Source: Muriicola jejuensis
Lineage (GTDB): Bacteria; Bacteroidota; Bacteroidia; Flavobacteriales; Flavobacteriaceae
Direction of reading: 5' to 3'
Length of the DNA stretch: 64,000 nt
Assembly: GCF_010671595.1 (NCBI RefSeq)
Contig: NZ_JAABOP010000004.1
Span: 1 to 64,000 of the forward strand
Below, piece after piece: positions 45,460 to 53,677 of this stretch; the first letter of the stretch is position 1; every line of letters begins with the position of its first letter. The translations under genes and the position numbers were made by a program. Below the pieces are notes generated by a model. That model ran no database searches. It saw nothing but the letters and a program-made list of their open reading frames with translations, and had not been told where the DNA came from.

Positions 45460-46690
45460 CAGAACCATGAAAACCGGTATCGTAATCCTCGGGGTTTTCC
45501 TCCTGGGCCTACCTCTTAAGCTAAAAGCACAGGAGGCTGCCTTTCCTAAAGACCCGGATCGCTCTCTGAAAAGGGCAATGGAACTGGCTGGAGAGGGAAA
45601 ACGTGAAGAGGCGCGCGACACCCTGAGAAATATATTAGCTTACTATCCCGAATACACGGATGTCAGCAACCTCCTGGCCAAAACCTATAGCTGGGACGGA
45701 GATTATACTCAGGCACGCAATCTCTTCAACAGGATCACTTCCTCCGAAAAATCCAACAAGGAAGTTTGGGAAGCGGCCATCCGCAACGAGATCTACGCAA
45801 AGAATAAACATACAGCTATAGGGTTGGCAAACAAGGCCCTTATCTACCTGCCGGAAGATGCAGATCTCAGGGGTCTTAGGAACAGTATTCTCGAATCCTG
45901 GGATGAAAAAGGAACGGATACCGGAACAGAGGCCGAAAAGGCGGAAGAGCAGGAAGGCAACAGAAATTTTGTGGCACTTTTCAGCTCAGCAGATCTCTTT
46001 GATGTGGTTTTTGATCCCATGTACTATACGGGCGTTGAATTTAACTTTGGGACGGATTTAGGGAAGATCATACCCAGAATCAATTACAGTAACCGATTTG
46101 GGATAGACGGTATTCAGTATGAGCTCGATCTTTACCCCAAATTCTCCAAATCGGTATACGCCTATATAAATTACGGGTACAGCCAATCTGAGATATATCC
46201 GGAACACAGAGTAGGAGGGGATCTGTACGTTAACCTGCCTGGAGGGGTGGAGACCTCCCTTGGAGCCAGGTACCTGTCCTTTACCGATAGTGAGGTCACT
46301 ATTTTTACCGGGTCTGCTGGTTTGTATAAGGGGAATTACTACTTCTCTCTCAGGCCCTATGTTACGCCCAGAAACAACAACACTCTCGGAATTTCTGGGG
46401 TTCTTAACGCCCGGAGATATCTGAAGGACGCAAATAACTATATAGGGTTGACTGCCGGGATGGGATTTATGCCGGAATTCAGACAATTCCTTGCCAACAG
46501 TGTCCTGGTCGCGGAGACCCTCCTTTTTGTAGAGTCTCAGCAACTTCTGATGGAATACCAGTTTTCCTTTAATTCCAACCCTTCCATTTACAGGATCCAC
46601 CTGGGCCTTACCCGACAGGAATTCGTTTTTGCCCCGGGTAATTTCTTCTGGGCTTTTTCTGCAGGTCTCCGGTATCAGGTCGGCTTCTGA
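45452..46690 (+). CDS. YaiO-like TPR and outer-membrane beta-barrel protein
   Basis: The 412-residue protein has a signal peptide (about 1-26, ending KLKAQ), a TPR region (about 30-140) and a C-terminal barrel of about 240 residues of alternating strands that ends in an aromatic (YQVGF), as outer-membrane proteins do. The layout recalls YaiO and a small PgaA (TPR plus barrel), so it may export or modify the polymer. ATG 45452 is preferred: an aggagg at 45440-45445 lies 6 nt ahead, one of the few clear ribosome sites here. Its TPRs resemble those of the preceding protein (AKTYSWDGDYTQA versus GRIFAWNKEYEQA). Confidence 0.8.
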   Translation: MNNRTMKTGIVILGVFLLGLPLKLKAQEAAFPKDPDRSLKRAMELAGEGKREEARDTLRNILAYYPEYTDVSNLLAKTYSWDGDYTQARNLFNRITSSEKSNKEVWEAAIRNEIYAKNKHTAIGLANKALIYLPEDADLRGLRNSILESWDEKGTDTGTEAEKAEEQEGNRNFVALFSSADLFDVVFDPMYYTGVEFNFGTDLGKIIPRINYSNRFGIDGIQYELDLYPKFSKSVYAYINYGYSQSEIYPEHRVGGDLYVNLPGGVETSLGARYLSFTDSEVTIFTGSAGLYKGNYYFSLRPYVTPRNNNTLGISGVLNARRYLKDANNYIGLTAGMGFMPEFRQFLANSVLVAETLLFVESQQLLMEYQFSFNSNPSIYRIHLGLTRQEFVFAPGNFFWAFSAGLRYQVGF

Positions 46691-46832
46691 TCCCACAATA
46701 AGCACCTCAAAAATTGCGTTATATACAACAATTATCAATGAGTACACCACAAAGAATTGGTGATCCTGAACAGATAAAATATGTTTATATAGTTAAACTT
46801 TAGTCCCCGATCTCTACTAAAACCAAACGATC

Positions 46833-46931
46833 ATGTTATACGATACCTACGGTGAGGAATACCTAAACTTCCTTAAAGATCTGAATGAAATTTTAAGCGT
46901 CAACGAATTAGCAGAACTCGATTATCTCTAG
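46833..46931 (+). CDS. micropeptide 1, YLNFxxDLNEIL family (32 aa)
   Basis: This is a 32-codon ORF with a regular ATG and stop, 142 nt after the YaiO-like gene. The core is EEYLNFLKDLNEILSV and the whole is acidic, probably one amphipathic helix. The next ORF encodes a paralog with YLNFIEDLNEIL. Of the ten residues identical in the 12-residue core, seven use different synonymous codons, which is what selection on protein sequence gives. The motif also occurs in the HEAT protein upstream in the locus. No signal peptide or membrane helix. I know of no described family. Confidence 0.7.
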   Translation: MLYDTYGEEYLNFLKDLNEILSVNELAELDYL

Positions 46932-46963
46932 AAGAGTTCGGCTTCCCCTAAAACCCCAAGCTT

Positions 46964-47065
46964 ATGGCAAATCCAAATTATGACAATGCAGCGTACCTGA
47001 ATTTCATTGAGGACCTCAATGAGATCCTGAAAGACTTTGAGATCAGCAGGCTTAGCTGTTCTTAA
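46964..47065 (+). CDS. micropeptide 2, YLNFxxDLNEIL family (33 aa)
   Basis: This is a 33-codon ORF starting MANPNYDNAAYLNF, with core YLNFIEDLNEILKDFEIS and a C-terminal LSCS that contains the only Cys. It follows micropeptide 1 by 32 nt and ends 26 nt before a strong bidirectional terminator, so both are in the last part of a plus-strand transcript. The terminal half differs from its paralog while the core is conserved. Candidate roles are a ligand or competitor for whatever binds the same motif in the HEAT protein, or a subunit of the complex; this is inference. Confidence 0.7.
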   Translation: MANPNYDNAAYLNFIEDLNEILKDFEISRLSCS

Positions 47066-47090
47066 GTGTTTTAGTGTATATCCATTAAGA

Positions 47091-47117
47091 AAAAAGGAAG
47101 CCCTCGGGCTTCCTTTT
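47091..47117. terminator. bidirectional terminator between micropeptides and rpoD
   Basis: aaaaggaagccc (47092-47103) and gggcttcctttt (47106-47117) form a long stem with A-run and T-run on both sides, between the plus-strand micropeptides and the convergent rpoD gene. Confidence 0.85.
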
Positions 47118-47138
47118 AATTTTTAAAGACAGTAAAGA

Positions 47139-48002
47139 TTAACCTAAATAGGCTTTGAGGAGTTTACTTCTTGTATTGTGTCTGAGTTTACGGATGGCCT
47201 TTTCCCGGATCTGTCGTACCCTCTCTCGAGTCAGGTCGAACGTCTGACCTATCTCTGCCAGGGTCATGGACTGCTGATCGCCAATGCCATAATAGAGTTT
47301 TACTACGTCGGCCTCCCGGGGAGACAGGGTGTCCAGGGCCCTGTTGATCTCTGTGTTCAGGGATTGCTGCATCAGTCCTTTATCGGGTTTTGGGGATTCA
47401 CCAGACCGCATGACATCGTAGAGATTGGAATCCTCTCCTTCTTTCAGTGGGGCGTCCATGGAAATGTGTCTCCCTGAATTCTTAATAGATTGTTTGACCT
47501 CGGTTACCGTCATATCGAGCTCCTGTGCGATCTCCTCGGCCGATGGCGGCCTTTCATGGGCCTGTTCCAGGTAGGAAAAGGCTTTTTTGATCTTGTTTAT
47601 GGAGCCGATTTTATTCAGCGGTAGCCTGACCACCCTGGATTGTTCCGCCAGAGCCTGCAAGATAGATTGCCGTATCCACCAGACAGCATAGGAAATGAAT
47701 TTGAAGCCCCGGGTTTCGTCAAAGCGTTTGGCAGCTTTTACAAGGCCTACGTTCCCCTCGTTGATCAGGTCGGGGAGAGTCAGTCCCTGATTTTGGTATT
47801 GTTTGGCCACGGAAACCACGAATCGAAGGTTTGCATTGGTCAGTTTTTCAAGGGCCAGCTGATCTCCAGCCCTGATACGTTGGGCCAATTCTACTTCTTC
47901 ATTCGCCGTAATCAAATCTATTTTACTGATATCCTGCAGGTACTTGTCTAGTGATTTGGACTCCCTGTTCGTGACCTGCTTGATAATCTTTAGTTGCCTC
48001 AT
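47139..48002 (-). CDS. rpoD: primary sigma factor RpoD (short Bacteroidota form)
   Basis: This 287-residue sigma factor has regions 1.2 to 4.2 but no acidic region 1.1, as expected for the primary factor of Bacteroidota. Region 2 shows [27 protein letters not shown] and [13 protein letters not shown]; region 3 [13 protein letters not shown]; region 4 the helix-turn-helix [19 protein letters not shown]. It directs RNA polymerase to TTG/TAnnTTTG promoters like those listed here. It is monocistronic. The 202-nt gap 48003-48204 to the divergent gene is AT-rich and should hold both promoters, but I cannot place them firmly. Confidence 0.95.
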   Translation of the reverse strand: MRQLKIIKQVTNRESKSLDKYLQDISKIDLITANEEVELAQRIRAGDQLALEKLTNANLRFVVSVAKQYQNQGLTLPDLINEGNVGLVKAAKRFDETRGFKFISYAVWWIRQSILQALAEQSRVVRLPLNKIGSINKIKKAFSYLEQAHERPPSAEEIAQELDMTVTEVKQSIKNSGRHISMDAPLKEGEDSNLYDVMRSGESPKPDKGLMQQSLNTEINRALDTLSPREADVVKLYYGIGDQQSMTLAEIGQTFDLTRERVRQIREKAIRKLRHNTRSKLLKAYLG

Positions 48003-48204
48003 ATGTATACAGAATTTTTTTTAAATTACATTCTCTCATTATACACTTTTATTCTGTCTTTTCCAAAAGCACCCCCCTATTGTTATACATATTTTATGAG
48101 AACTTTAGTATTTGCACCCCCGTCCCGTAAAATATGGGGTTTTAATGGACGAATCTTGATTTTGGAGGCAGAATAAGTACCTTGTAACCGGCCAAAACAG
48201 AGAG

Positions 48205-48726
48205 ATGAGCAAATCAGCTTTAAAGAAGTACGTCCGAGACCTTAAAAAAAAGGATCTGGAAATCCAGATCATGGACTTGTACGAGCGCATTTCCCAGGTG
48301 AAAACGTATTACGATTTTGTCTTCAACCCAAAGGAGGATAAACTCCTGGGCGAGGCAAAGGCCAGGATCTCCAACGAATACTTTCCTGTGAAGAGGAAAC
48401 GCCCCAGAGCCAGACGGTCGGTGGCGCAAAAATTGATCAGGAAATTCGAGACCCTGGGCATGGATCCCTATCTGCTGGCCGACCTCATGCTGTTTAACCT
48501 GGAGACTGCCCAGCGCTATGCTTCCCACCACAAGGTCCATGAAGCTTTTTATAAGAGTATGCTCCGTTCTTTTACCGAGGCGGTCTCGCATATTGCTCGC
48601 AATGCCCTCAGGGATGCCTTCACTGAACGGCTGGAAGCAGTTTCTTCACAGGCTCGAAAACAGGATTGGGGATATGCAGAAGAATTCGAACGCGTATACG
48701 AAACTCTGGTATTCACAAAATTATAA
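48205..48726 (+). CDS. conserved hypothetical protein, DUF6155-like
   Basis: The 173-residue soluble, basic, helical protein starts MSKSALKKYVRDLKKKDLE and contains YYDFVFNPKEDKLLGEAKA and KRPRARRSVAQKLIRKFETL. I recall such proteins in Flavobacteriaceae as DUF6155, but the label is from memory. No catalytic motif is visible. Its end is 13 nt before the ATG of the hydroxyacid dehydrogenase gene at 48740, so the two may form an operon. Confidence 0.7.
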   Translation: MSKSALKKYVRDLKKKDLEIQIMDLYERISQVKTYYDFVFNPKEDKLLGEAKARISNEYFPVKRKRPRARRSVAQKLIRKFETLGMDPYLLADLMLFNLETAQRYASHHKVHEAFYKSMLRSFTEAVSHIARNALRDAFTERLEAVSSQARKQDWGYAEEFERVYETLVFTKL

Positions 48727-48739
48727 TGCAAATACACCA

Positions 48740-49669
48740 ATGGCCATAGTACTCATCAGAAAGGACGGAAAACTCGGGCTTTGGAAAAAAGCCTTTTTGG
48801 ATCAATACCCATCCCTCCCGGTATATCATTTTGAAGAAGAACATCCCGCGGAAAAGATCACAATGGCTGTAGTGTGGAAACATCCTAAAGGTAGCCTGAA
48901 GGCCTACCCAAATCTCAAATGCATAGCTTCCTTCGGGGCCGGGGTCGATTTTATCTTTGGGGATCCCACTCGTCCAGAGGGAGTGCCCATCACCAGGGTG
49001 GTAGACGACGCCCTGGCGAATGATATGGCCGAATACGTGATCACAGCCATCATGGGCCACTTAAAAAACATGGACCAGTACGCCCGGGATCAGGAAAAGG
49101 GGCTCTGGCAACCCAGGCCCTATAGTCGTATTGCGGACCATACTATTGGAATAATGGGCATTGGCACCCTTGGGACCCAGCTGGCAGATAAATTAAGGGT
49201 AATGGGATTCCGGATTATAGGGTGGTCTAAAAACCCAAAAGAGCTCCCCGGGGTACACGTATTTCACGGGATAGAGTCGCGCCGGGAATTCCTCTCAAAA
49301 TCCACAGTACTCGTATGTCTTTTGCCCCTGACCCCGGAAACGAAAAAGATTCTCAACCAGCAAACCCTCTCGCAGCTGCCTCATGGTGCGTTCCTGATCA
49401 ACGTTGCCCGGGGAGGACACCTGGAGGAGGGTGACCTCATTCCTTTACTGGACTCCGGACAGCTCTCCGGAGCATGCCTGGATGTCTTTGAGGAGGAACC
49501 CCTCCCAAGCGGTCATTTATTCTGGGAACATCCAAAGATCCGAATCACGCCTCATGTGGCCAGTGTGTCTGACCCCCAGTCCGTCGTACCCCAGCTAGCC
49601 GAGAATTTTTTCAGGTTGAGGGAAGGGAAGGAGCTGAGGAACCAGGTCGACCTCCAGCAGGGTTACTGA
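48740..49669 (+). CDS. D-2-hydroxyacid dehydrogenase (glyoxylate/hydroxypyruvate reductase A type)
   Basis: This 309-residue NAD(P)H-dependent dehydrogenase resembles GhrA. The nucleotide-binding motif is GIMGIGTLGTQLADKLR, the catalytic Arg is in NVARGGHLEEGDL, Glu in DVFEEEPLP and His in ITPHVASVSDP. It should reduce glyoxylate or hydroxypyruvate. I choose ATG 48740 (MAIVLIRKDG). The frame stays open to 48518, but that part overlaps the preceding gene and has no family match. Confidence 0.88.
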   Translation: MAIVLIRKDGKLGLWKKAFLDQYPSLPVYHFEEEHPAEKITMAVVWKHPKGSLKAYPNLKCIASFGAGVDFIFGDPTRPEGVPITRVVDDALANDMAEYVITAIMGHLKNMDQYARDQEKGLWQPRPYSRIADHTIGIMGIGTLGTQLADKLRVMGFRIIGWSKNPKELPGVHVFHGIESRREFLSKSTVLVCLLPLTPETKKILNQQTLSQLPHGAFLINVARGGHLEEGDLIPLLDSGQLSGACLDVFEEEPLPSGHLFWEHPKIRITPHVASVSDPQSVVPQLAENFFRLREGKELRNQVDLQQGY

Positions 49670-49714
49670 CCCCAGATTTCGGATTTTAAATTTCATTAAA
49701 GGGAAAAAATCCTC

Positions 49715-49722
49715 TAGTTTTG
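49715..49722 (+). promoter_or_regulatory. -7 box of the helicase gene
   Basis: TAgtTTTG matches TAnnTTTG, 57 nt upstream of the TTG start at 49780 and after the preceding stop. No TTG was seen at the usual distance. Confidence 0.4.
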
Positions 49723-49779
49723 CAAATTGGTGATTTAAGAACCCCAAGAGCAGAATTTTAACCCCAAAACCTGACATTT

Positions 49780-51291
49780 TTGTCGATTTCCACTGAAAAT
49801 ATTGAAAAGACCCTTTACGATTATCAGCAAAGGGACCTCCATTCCATATTTGAGCACCTGGACAATCCCGCTGACCATTCCAATCTCCTTTATCAATTAC
49901 CGACGGGAGGAGGGAAGACCGTTGTTTTTTCCGAGATTACGAGGAGATTTATCGCCCACCGGAAGGAAAAGGTGGTGGTTCTTACACACAGGATAGAACT
50001 GAGCCATCAAACTTCCAGGATGCTCCGCGGTTTTGGCGTAAAGAACAAGATCATAAACAGCGATGTAAAGGAATTACCGGCCAATGATCCCCATATGTGC
50101 TACGTAGCCATGGTGGAAACACTGAACAACAGGCTGCAGGAAGGTACCATTTCCCTTAAGAACATCGGCCTGGTGATCATTGATGAGGCCCATTACAACT
50201 CATTCCGAAAGCTCTTTAAATATTTTGAAGCATCCACCATTCTGGGTGTAACGGCTACTCCCCTGAGTTCGAACATCAAACTTCCCATGAAAGATCACTA
50301 CAAAAAGCTGATCGTGGGACAGTCTATAGACTCGCTCATCAAGAACAAATACCTGGCCAAGGCGAATATGTACAGCTACGATGTAAGCCTTAAATCCCTA
50401 AAACTGGGGATCAGCGGGGATTACACAGTAAAATCGTCTGATGAATTGTACGGAAACCAGAATATGCTCGGCAAATTGCTGGGCGCGTACGAGGAAATTG
50501 CCAAAGGGACCAAGACACTGATCTTTAATAACGGGATCAATACCTCCCGTTATGTTTACGAGACCTTCAAAAAGGCGGGATACCCCATTCGCCATCTGGA
50601 CAATAAGAATACCGCCTCCGAAAGGCGGGAAATACTGGATTGGTTCGCCAAAACCCCTGACGCTATACTCACCTCGGTAAGTATCCTGACCACGGGTTTC
50701 GATGAGCCAACCGTTGAGACCATCATCCTGAACAGGGCTACCCGATCCCTGACCCTTTATTTCCAGATGATCGGGAGAGGATCGCGCATCCTGCCAAACA
50801 AGGATGAATTCACGGTTGTGGACCTCGGTAACAATATTGCCCGCTTCGGGATGTGGGATGCCCCCATAGACTGGCAGGAGATCTTCCATTTCCCGGATTT
50901 CTACCTGGAGAATATCAAGAACGACGAGGACATAGAGCGTGAGTTTGTCTACGAGATGCCTCCCGAACTCAGGGAAAAATTCTCTAAATCCGACGAGATT
51001 GATTTTGATGTCAAGGCAGCCTATAAAGAGATCTTCGCCAAGGGGTTGAGGTCTAAAACGGTCCTCGAACAAAGTATTGAGCAACACGCGAGGATATGTG
51101 TGGAGAACAGTAAGGACGTATTCGAAGCGAGGATTCTGGCCAAACAACTGAAGGACGAGATAGAATATCGCGTGAAGCAGTACTCCTATTGCATCATGAA
51201 CAACACCAAGAATTACAAGGACTGGCTCCAAGAAGATTACGAGCGCAAACTCAGGCTCAAGATCTCCCAGAAGTTCGCATCAAGGATGTGA
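49780..51291 (+). CDS. stand-alone DEAD/DEAH-box helicase (SF2)
   Basis: The 503-residue superfamily 2 helicase is of the SSL2/HsdR-like type. Motif I is LPTGGGKTVVFS, motif Ia VVLTHRIELSHQT, motif II VIIDEAHYN, motif III GVTATPL, motif V LTTGFDEPTVE and motif VI QMIGRGSRILP. The C-terminal 150 residues are helical and not recognised. No methylase, nuclease or specificity gene is adjacent, so it is not an obvious restriction system. TTG 49780 is the likely start since no ATG occurs before motif Ia. The next gene begins 2 nt after its stop. Confidence 0.88.
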   Translation: MSISTENIEKTLYDYQQRDLHSIFEHLDNPADHSNLLYQLPTGGGKTVVFSEITRRFIAHRKEKVVVLTHRIELSHQTSRMLRGFGVKNKIINSDVKELPANDPHMCYVAMVETLNNRLQEGTISLKNIGLVIIDEAHYNSFRKLFKYFEASTILGVTATPLSSNIKLPMKDHYKKLIVGQSIDSLIKNKYLAKANMYSYDVSLKSLKLGISGDYTVKSSDELYGNQNMLGKLLGAYEEIAKGTKTLIFNNGINTSRYVYETFKKAGYPIRHLDNKNTASERREILDWFAKTPDAILTSVSILTTGFDEPTVETIILNRATRSLTLYFQMIGRGSRILPNKDEFTVVDLGNNIARFGMWDAPIDWQEIFHFPDFYLENIKNDEDIEREFVYEMPPELREKFSKSDEIDFDVKAAYKEIFAKGLRSKTVLEQSIEQHARICVENSKDVFEARILAKQLKDEIEYRVKQYSYCIMNNTKNYKDWLQEDYERKLRLKISQKFASRM

Positions 51292-51293
51292 CC

Positions 51294-52556
51294 ATGGAAA
51301 AACACAACCCCAGGTTGCTTCTCATAGGTCTTAACTGGCCTGATCCGACGGCCACGGCCGCAGGGGTGCGTATGTTGCAACTCATCTCCCTCTTTAAATC
51401 CGGGGGATATCAGATCACTTTCAGTTCGGCGGCCGCCCTCCCGACGGGAGGGGAGTTTCCTGAAATCCCGGGGGTGAATTTTTCCAGGATTCGACTGAAC
51501 CATGACAGTTTTGACGCCTTTATTTCCGAATTAGACCCCGGCATAGTTATTTTCGACAGGTTCCTTACCGAGGAGTACTTTGGCTGGAGGGTAGCCCGGA
51601 TCCTCCCGCGTGCCATTCGTATCGTGGATACAGAAGACCTGCATTCCCTGAGGCAGGCACGAAAAGTAGCCCTGGATAATGGGGTCGACTTCACCCCCTC
51701 TCTATGGAAGACCCTGGAGATCACAAAAAGGGAACTCGCCTCCCTCTTTCGGTGCGACCTGTCCCTGATCATTTCCCGAGCTGAGATGGATTGGTTAAAA
51801 GAGCATGTACCCTCACTTACTCCCCAGTTGTTTTACCTGCCTTTTATCTTTGAAGAGGCCGATCTCGTAGAAGAAAGCGATCGCCTGCCTTTTGAGGACC
51901 GAAAGGACTTTGTCTTTATCGGAAGCGGGAGGCACCTGCCTAACACGGATGCTATCAGCTATTTAAAGAAGGTGGTCTGGCCTCTAATTAGAAAAAAACT
52001 GCCAGACGCCTGTGTCCATATCTATGGGGCTTCCCTGCCCAGGAAGGTCACGGATCTCAGGGCACCCGAAGATAATTTTTTTGTGAAGGGATGGATACCC
52101 GATGTATCCACGGTCCTCCGTACAGCCCGGGTCAACCTCATGCCCCTGCGTTTCGGGGCAGGTCTCAAAGGGAAGATGTTTGAGGCCATTCATTGTGGGA
52201 CCCCCTCAGCCATGACCTCCATCGCTGCAGAGGGGACCGTTTTGGCAGATAAAAAGGAATATGTGGCAGATGACCCCCATCTTTTCGCTTCTTTGGCCGT
52301 GTCTCTGTACAGGGAAAAGAAGCTATGGGAGGACCTTCAGCGAAGAGGTGACGATATGTTGCGCAACGATTTCTGCTGTACGGCGTTTGAAGAAGAATTG
52401 ATGAATCAACTGGACGTTCTTACCCATCAACTCGATGAAATAAGGGAGAACAACCTCCTTGGCTCTATGCTCCTCCATCACACCATGGCCAGCAGCAAAT
52501 ACCTTTCGAAGTGGATCGGACTCAAGGAGGAACAATCAAAGCAACAAGAAAGGTAA
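51294..52556 (+). CDS. GT-B glycosyltransferase (GT4-like)
   Basis: The roughly 420-residue protein has a two-Rossmann GT-B shape. The N-domain begins LLLIGLNWPDPTATAAGVRM; the C-domain has FVFIGSGRHLPNTDAI, GWIPDVSTVLRTARV, and the donor-site segment RFGAGLKGKMFEAIHCGTPSA with its acidic residue. It is cytosolic and probably acts on an envelope glycan, acceptor unknown. I choose ATG 51294; a GTG lies 6 nt before. It follows the helicase gene by 2 nt, an odd pairing that may just reflect compaction. No other polysaccharide gene is close. Confidence 0.82.
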   Translation: MEKHNPRLLLIGLNWPDPTATAAGVRMLQLISLFKSGGYQITFSSAAALPTGGEFPEIPGVNFSRIRLNHDSFDAFISELDPGIVIFDRFLTEEYFGWRVARILPRAIRIVDTEDLHSLRQARKVALDNGVDFTPSLWKTLEITKRELASLFRCDLSLIISRAEMDWLKEHVPSLTPQLFYLPFIFEEADLVEESDRLPFEDRKDFVFIGSGRHLPNTDAISYLKKVVWPLIRKKLPDACVHIYGASLPRKVTDLRAPEDNFFVKGWIPDVSTVLRTARVNLMPLRFGAGLKGKMFEAIHCGTPSAMTSIAAEGTVLADKKEYVADDPHLFASLAVSLYREKKLWEDLQRRGDDMLRNDFCCTAFEEELMNQLDVLTHQLDEIRENNLLGSMLLHHTMASSKYLSKWIGLKEEQSKQQER

Positions 52557-52573
52557 GTCGCTTTCCGCATGCG

Positions 52574-52604
52574 TTGTGAGGCCTGTCCGGATGACTTATC
52601 TTTA
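52574..52604 (+). promoter_or_regulatory. promoter of menB
   Basis: TTG (52574-52576) and TAtcTTTA (52597-52604) are 20 nt apart, near-consensus. It ends 18 nt before ATG 52623, which supports that start over the in-frame ATG at 52569. Confidence 0.5.
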
Positions 52605-52622
52605 CTGACCAAAACAAAGATC

Positions 52623-53468
52623 ATGGATTCAGTCGCAAATTGGAAGACCGTCAGAGAGTTCGAGGACATCACCTATAAAAAATCCGGAGGGGTTGCCCGC
52701 ATCGCCTTCAACCGACCGGACGTGAGAAATGCATTCAGGCCAAAGACCACAAGGGAATTATATGAGGCATTTTACGATGCCCAGGAAGATACCTCGATTG
52801 GTGTTGTTTTGTTGTCGGCTGAAGGCCCGTCTTCAAAAGATGGGGTGTATTCCTTTTGCAGCGGAGGAGATCAAAAGGCAAGGGGGCATAAAGGGTATGT
52901 GGGAGAAGACGGATATCACAGGCTTAACATCCTGGAAGTACAGCGGCTGATCAGGTTTATGCCCAAGGTAGTAATCGCAGTGGTCCCGGGCTGGGCTGTA
53001 GGTGGGGGACACAGTCTGCACGTGGTGTGCGACATTACCCTGGCCAGTAAAGAGCACGCCAAATTCAAACAGACCGATGCTGACGTAACCAGTTTTGACG
53101 GGGGATACGGGTCGGCCTATCTCGCCAAGATGGTGGGACAGAAGAAGGCCAGGGAGATCTTTTTTCTCGGTCGGACCTATTCTGCGGAGGAAGCTTGTCA
53201 AATGGGCATGGTCAATGCCGTGGTACCTCATGACGACCTGGAAGAGACCGCCTACGAATGGGCACAGGAGATCCTGGCCAAGTCACCCATCTCCATCAAG
53301 ATGCTGAAATTCGCCATGAACCTGACAGACGACGGCATGGTAGGACAACAGGTCTTCGCGGGAGAGGCAACTAGACTCGCCTATATGACTGATGAGGCCA
53401 AGGAAGGAAGGAATGCGTTTCTGGAAAAACGCAAACCTGATTTTGGGAAGAACAACTGGATCCCATAA
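52623..53468 (+). CDS. menB: 1,4-dihydroxy-2-naphthoyl-CoA synthase
   Basis: MenB is a crotonase-fold enzyme that closes the second ring in menaquinone synthesis. The 281-residue protein has FNRPDVRNAFRP, CSGGDQKARG, the oxyanion motif GWAVGGGHSLHVVCD and FKQTDADVTSFDGGYGSAYL with the MenB-specific Asp, and ends RKPDFGKNNWIP. Length and terminus fit MenB over other crotonases. No other men gene is in the window. It has its own promoter and a strong terminator. Confidence 0.96.
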   Translation: MDSVANWKTVREFEDITYKKSGGVARIAFNRPDVRNAFRPKTTRELYEAFYDAQEDTSIGVVLLSAEGPSSKDGVYSFCSGGDQKARGHKGYVGEDGYHRLNILEVQRLIRFMPKVVIAVVPGWAVGGGHSLHVVCDITLASKEHAKFKQTDADVTSFDGGYGSAYLAKMVGQKKAREIFFLGRTYSAEEACQMGMVNAVVPHDDLEETAYEWAQEILAKSPISIKMLKFAMNLTDDGMVGQQVFAGEATRLAYMTDEAKEGRNAFLEKRKPDFGKNNWIP

Positions 53469-53492
53469 TGGGGATTTCATTTTCATCCATTA

Positions 53493-53527
53493 AAAAAGGC
53501 CCCGTCTGTTGAGATCGGGGCCTTTTT
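53493..53527. terminator. bidirectional terminator after menB
   Basis: aaaaaggccccg (53493-53504) and cggggccttttt (53516-53527) form a 12-bp stem with an 11-nt loop, with A- and T-runs for both strands, between menB and the convergent serine hydrolase gene. The rest of 53528-53677 holds no gene I can support. Confidence 0.85.
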
Positions 53528-53677
53528 ACGAGAACACTATATGAAAATGAAAAAATTAACTCCTTGTTAAAGACACTGTAAACATAGAGCAGAATTTTCT
53601 CGTTGAACAACTTTTGTTGTCAACCCCGTTCGTTTTGTTGTGAAACCCTATTTTCAGGCAAAAACAGGGATAGAACA

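Noticed and set aside
46738-46803. 21-codon ORF (MSTPQRIGDPEQ...) just before micropeptide 1
   Set aside because: It has no similarity to the micropeptides and no second copy or other sign of coding. It may only be part of the leader.
49780-52556. Helicase and glycosyltransferase as a phage-defence pair
   Set aside because: The second gene is a normal GT-B enzyme without defence-related domains. Adjacency alone is not enough.
53541-53570. Nine-codon ORF (MKMKKLTPC) after the menB terminator
   Set aside because: Too short, downstream of a strong terminator, no paralog or promoter that supports expression.
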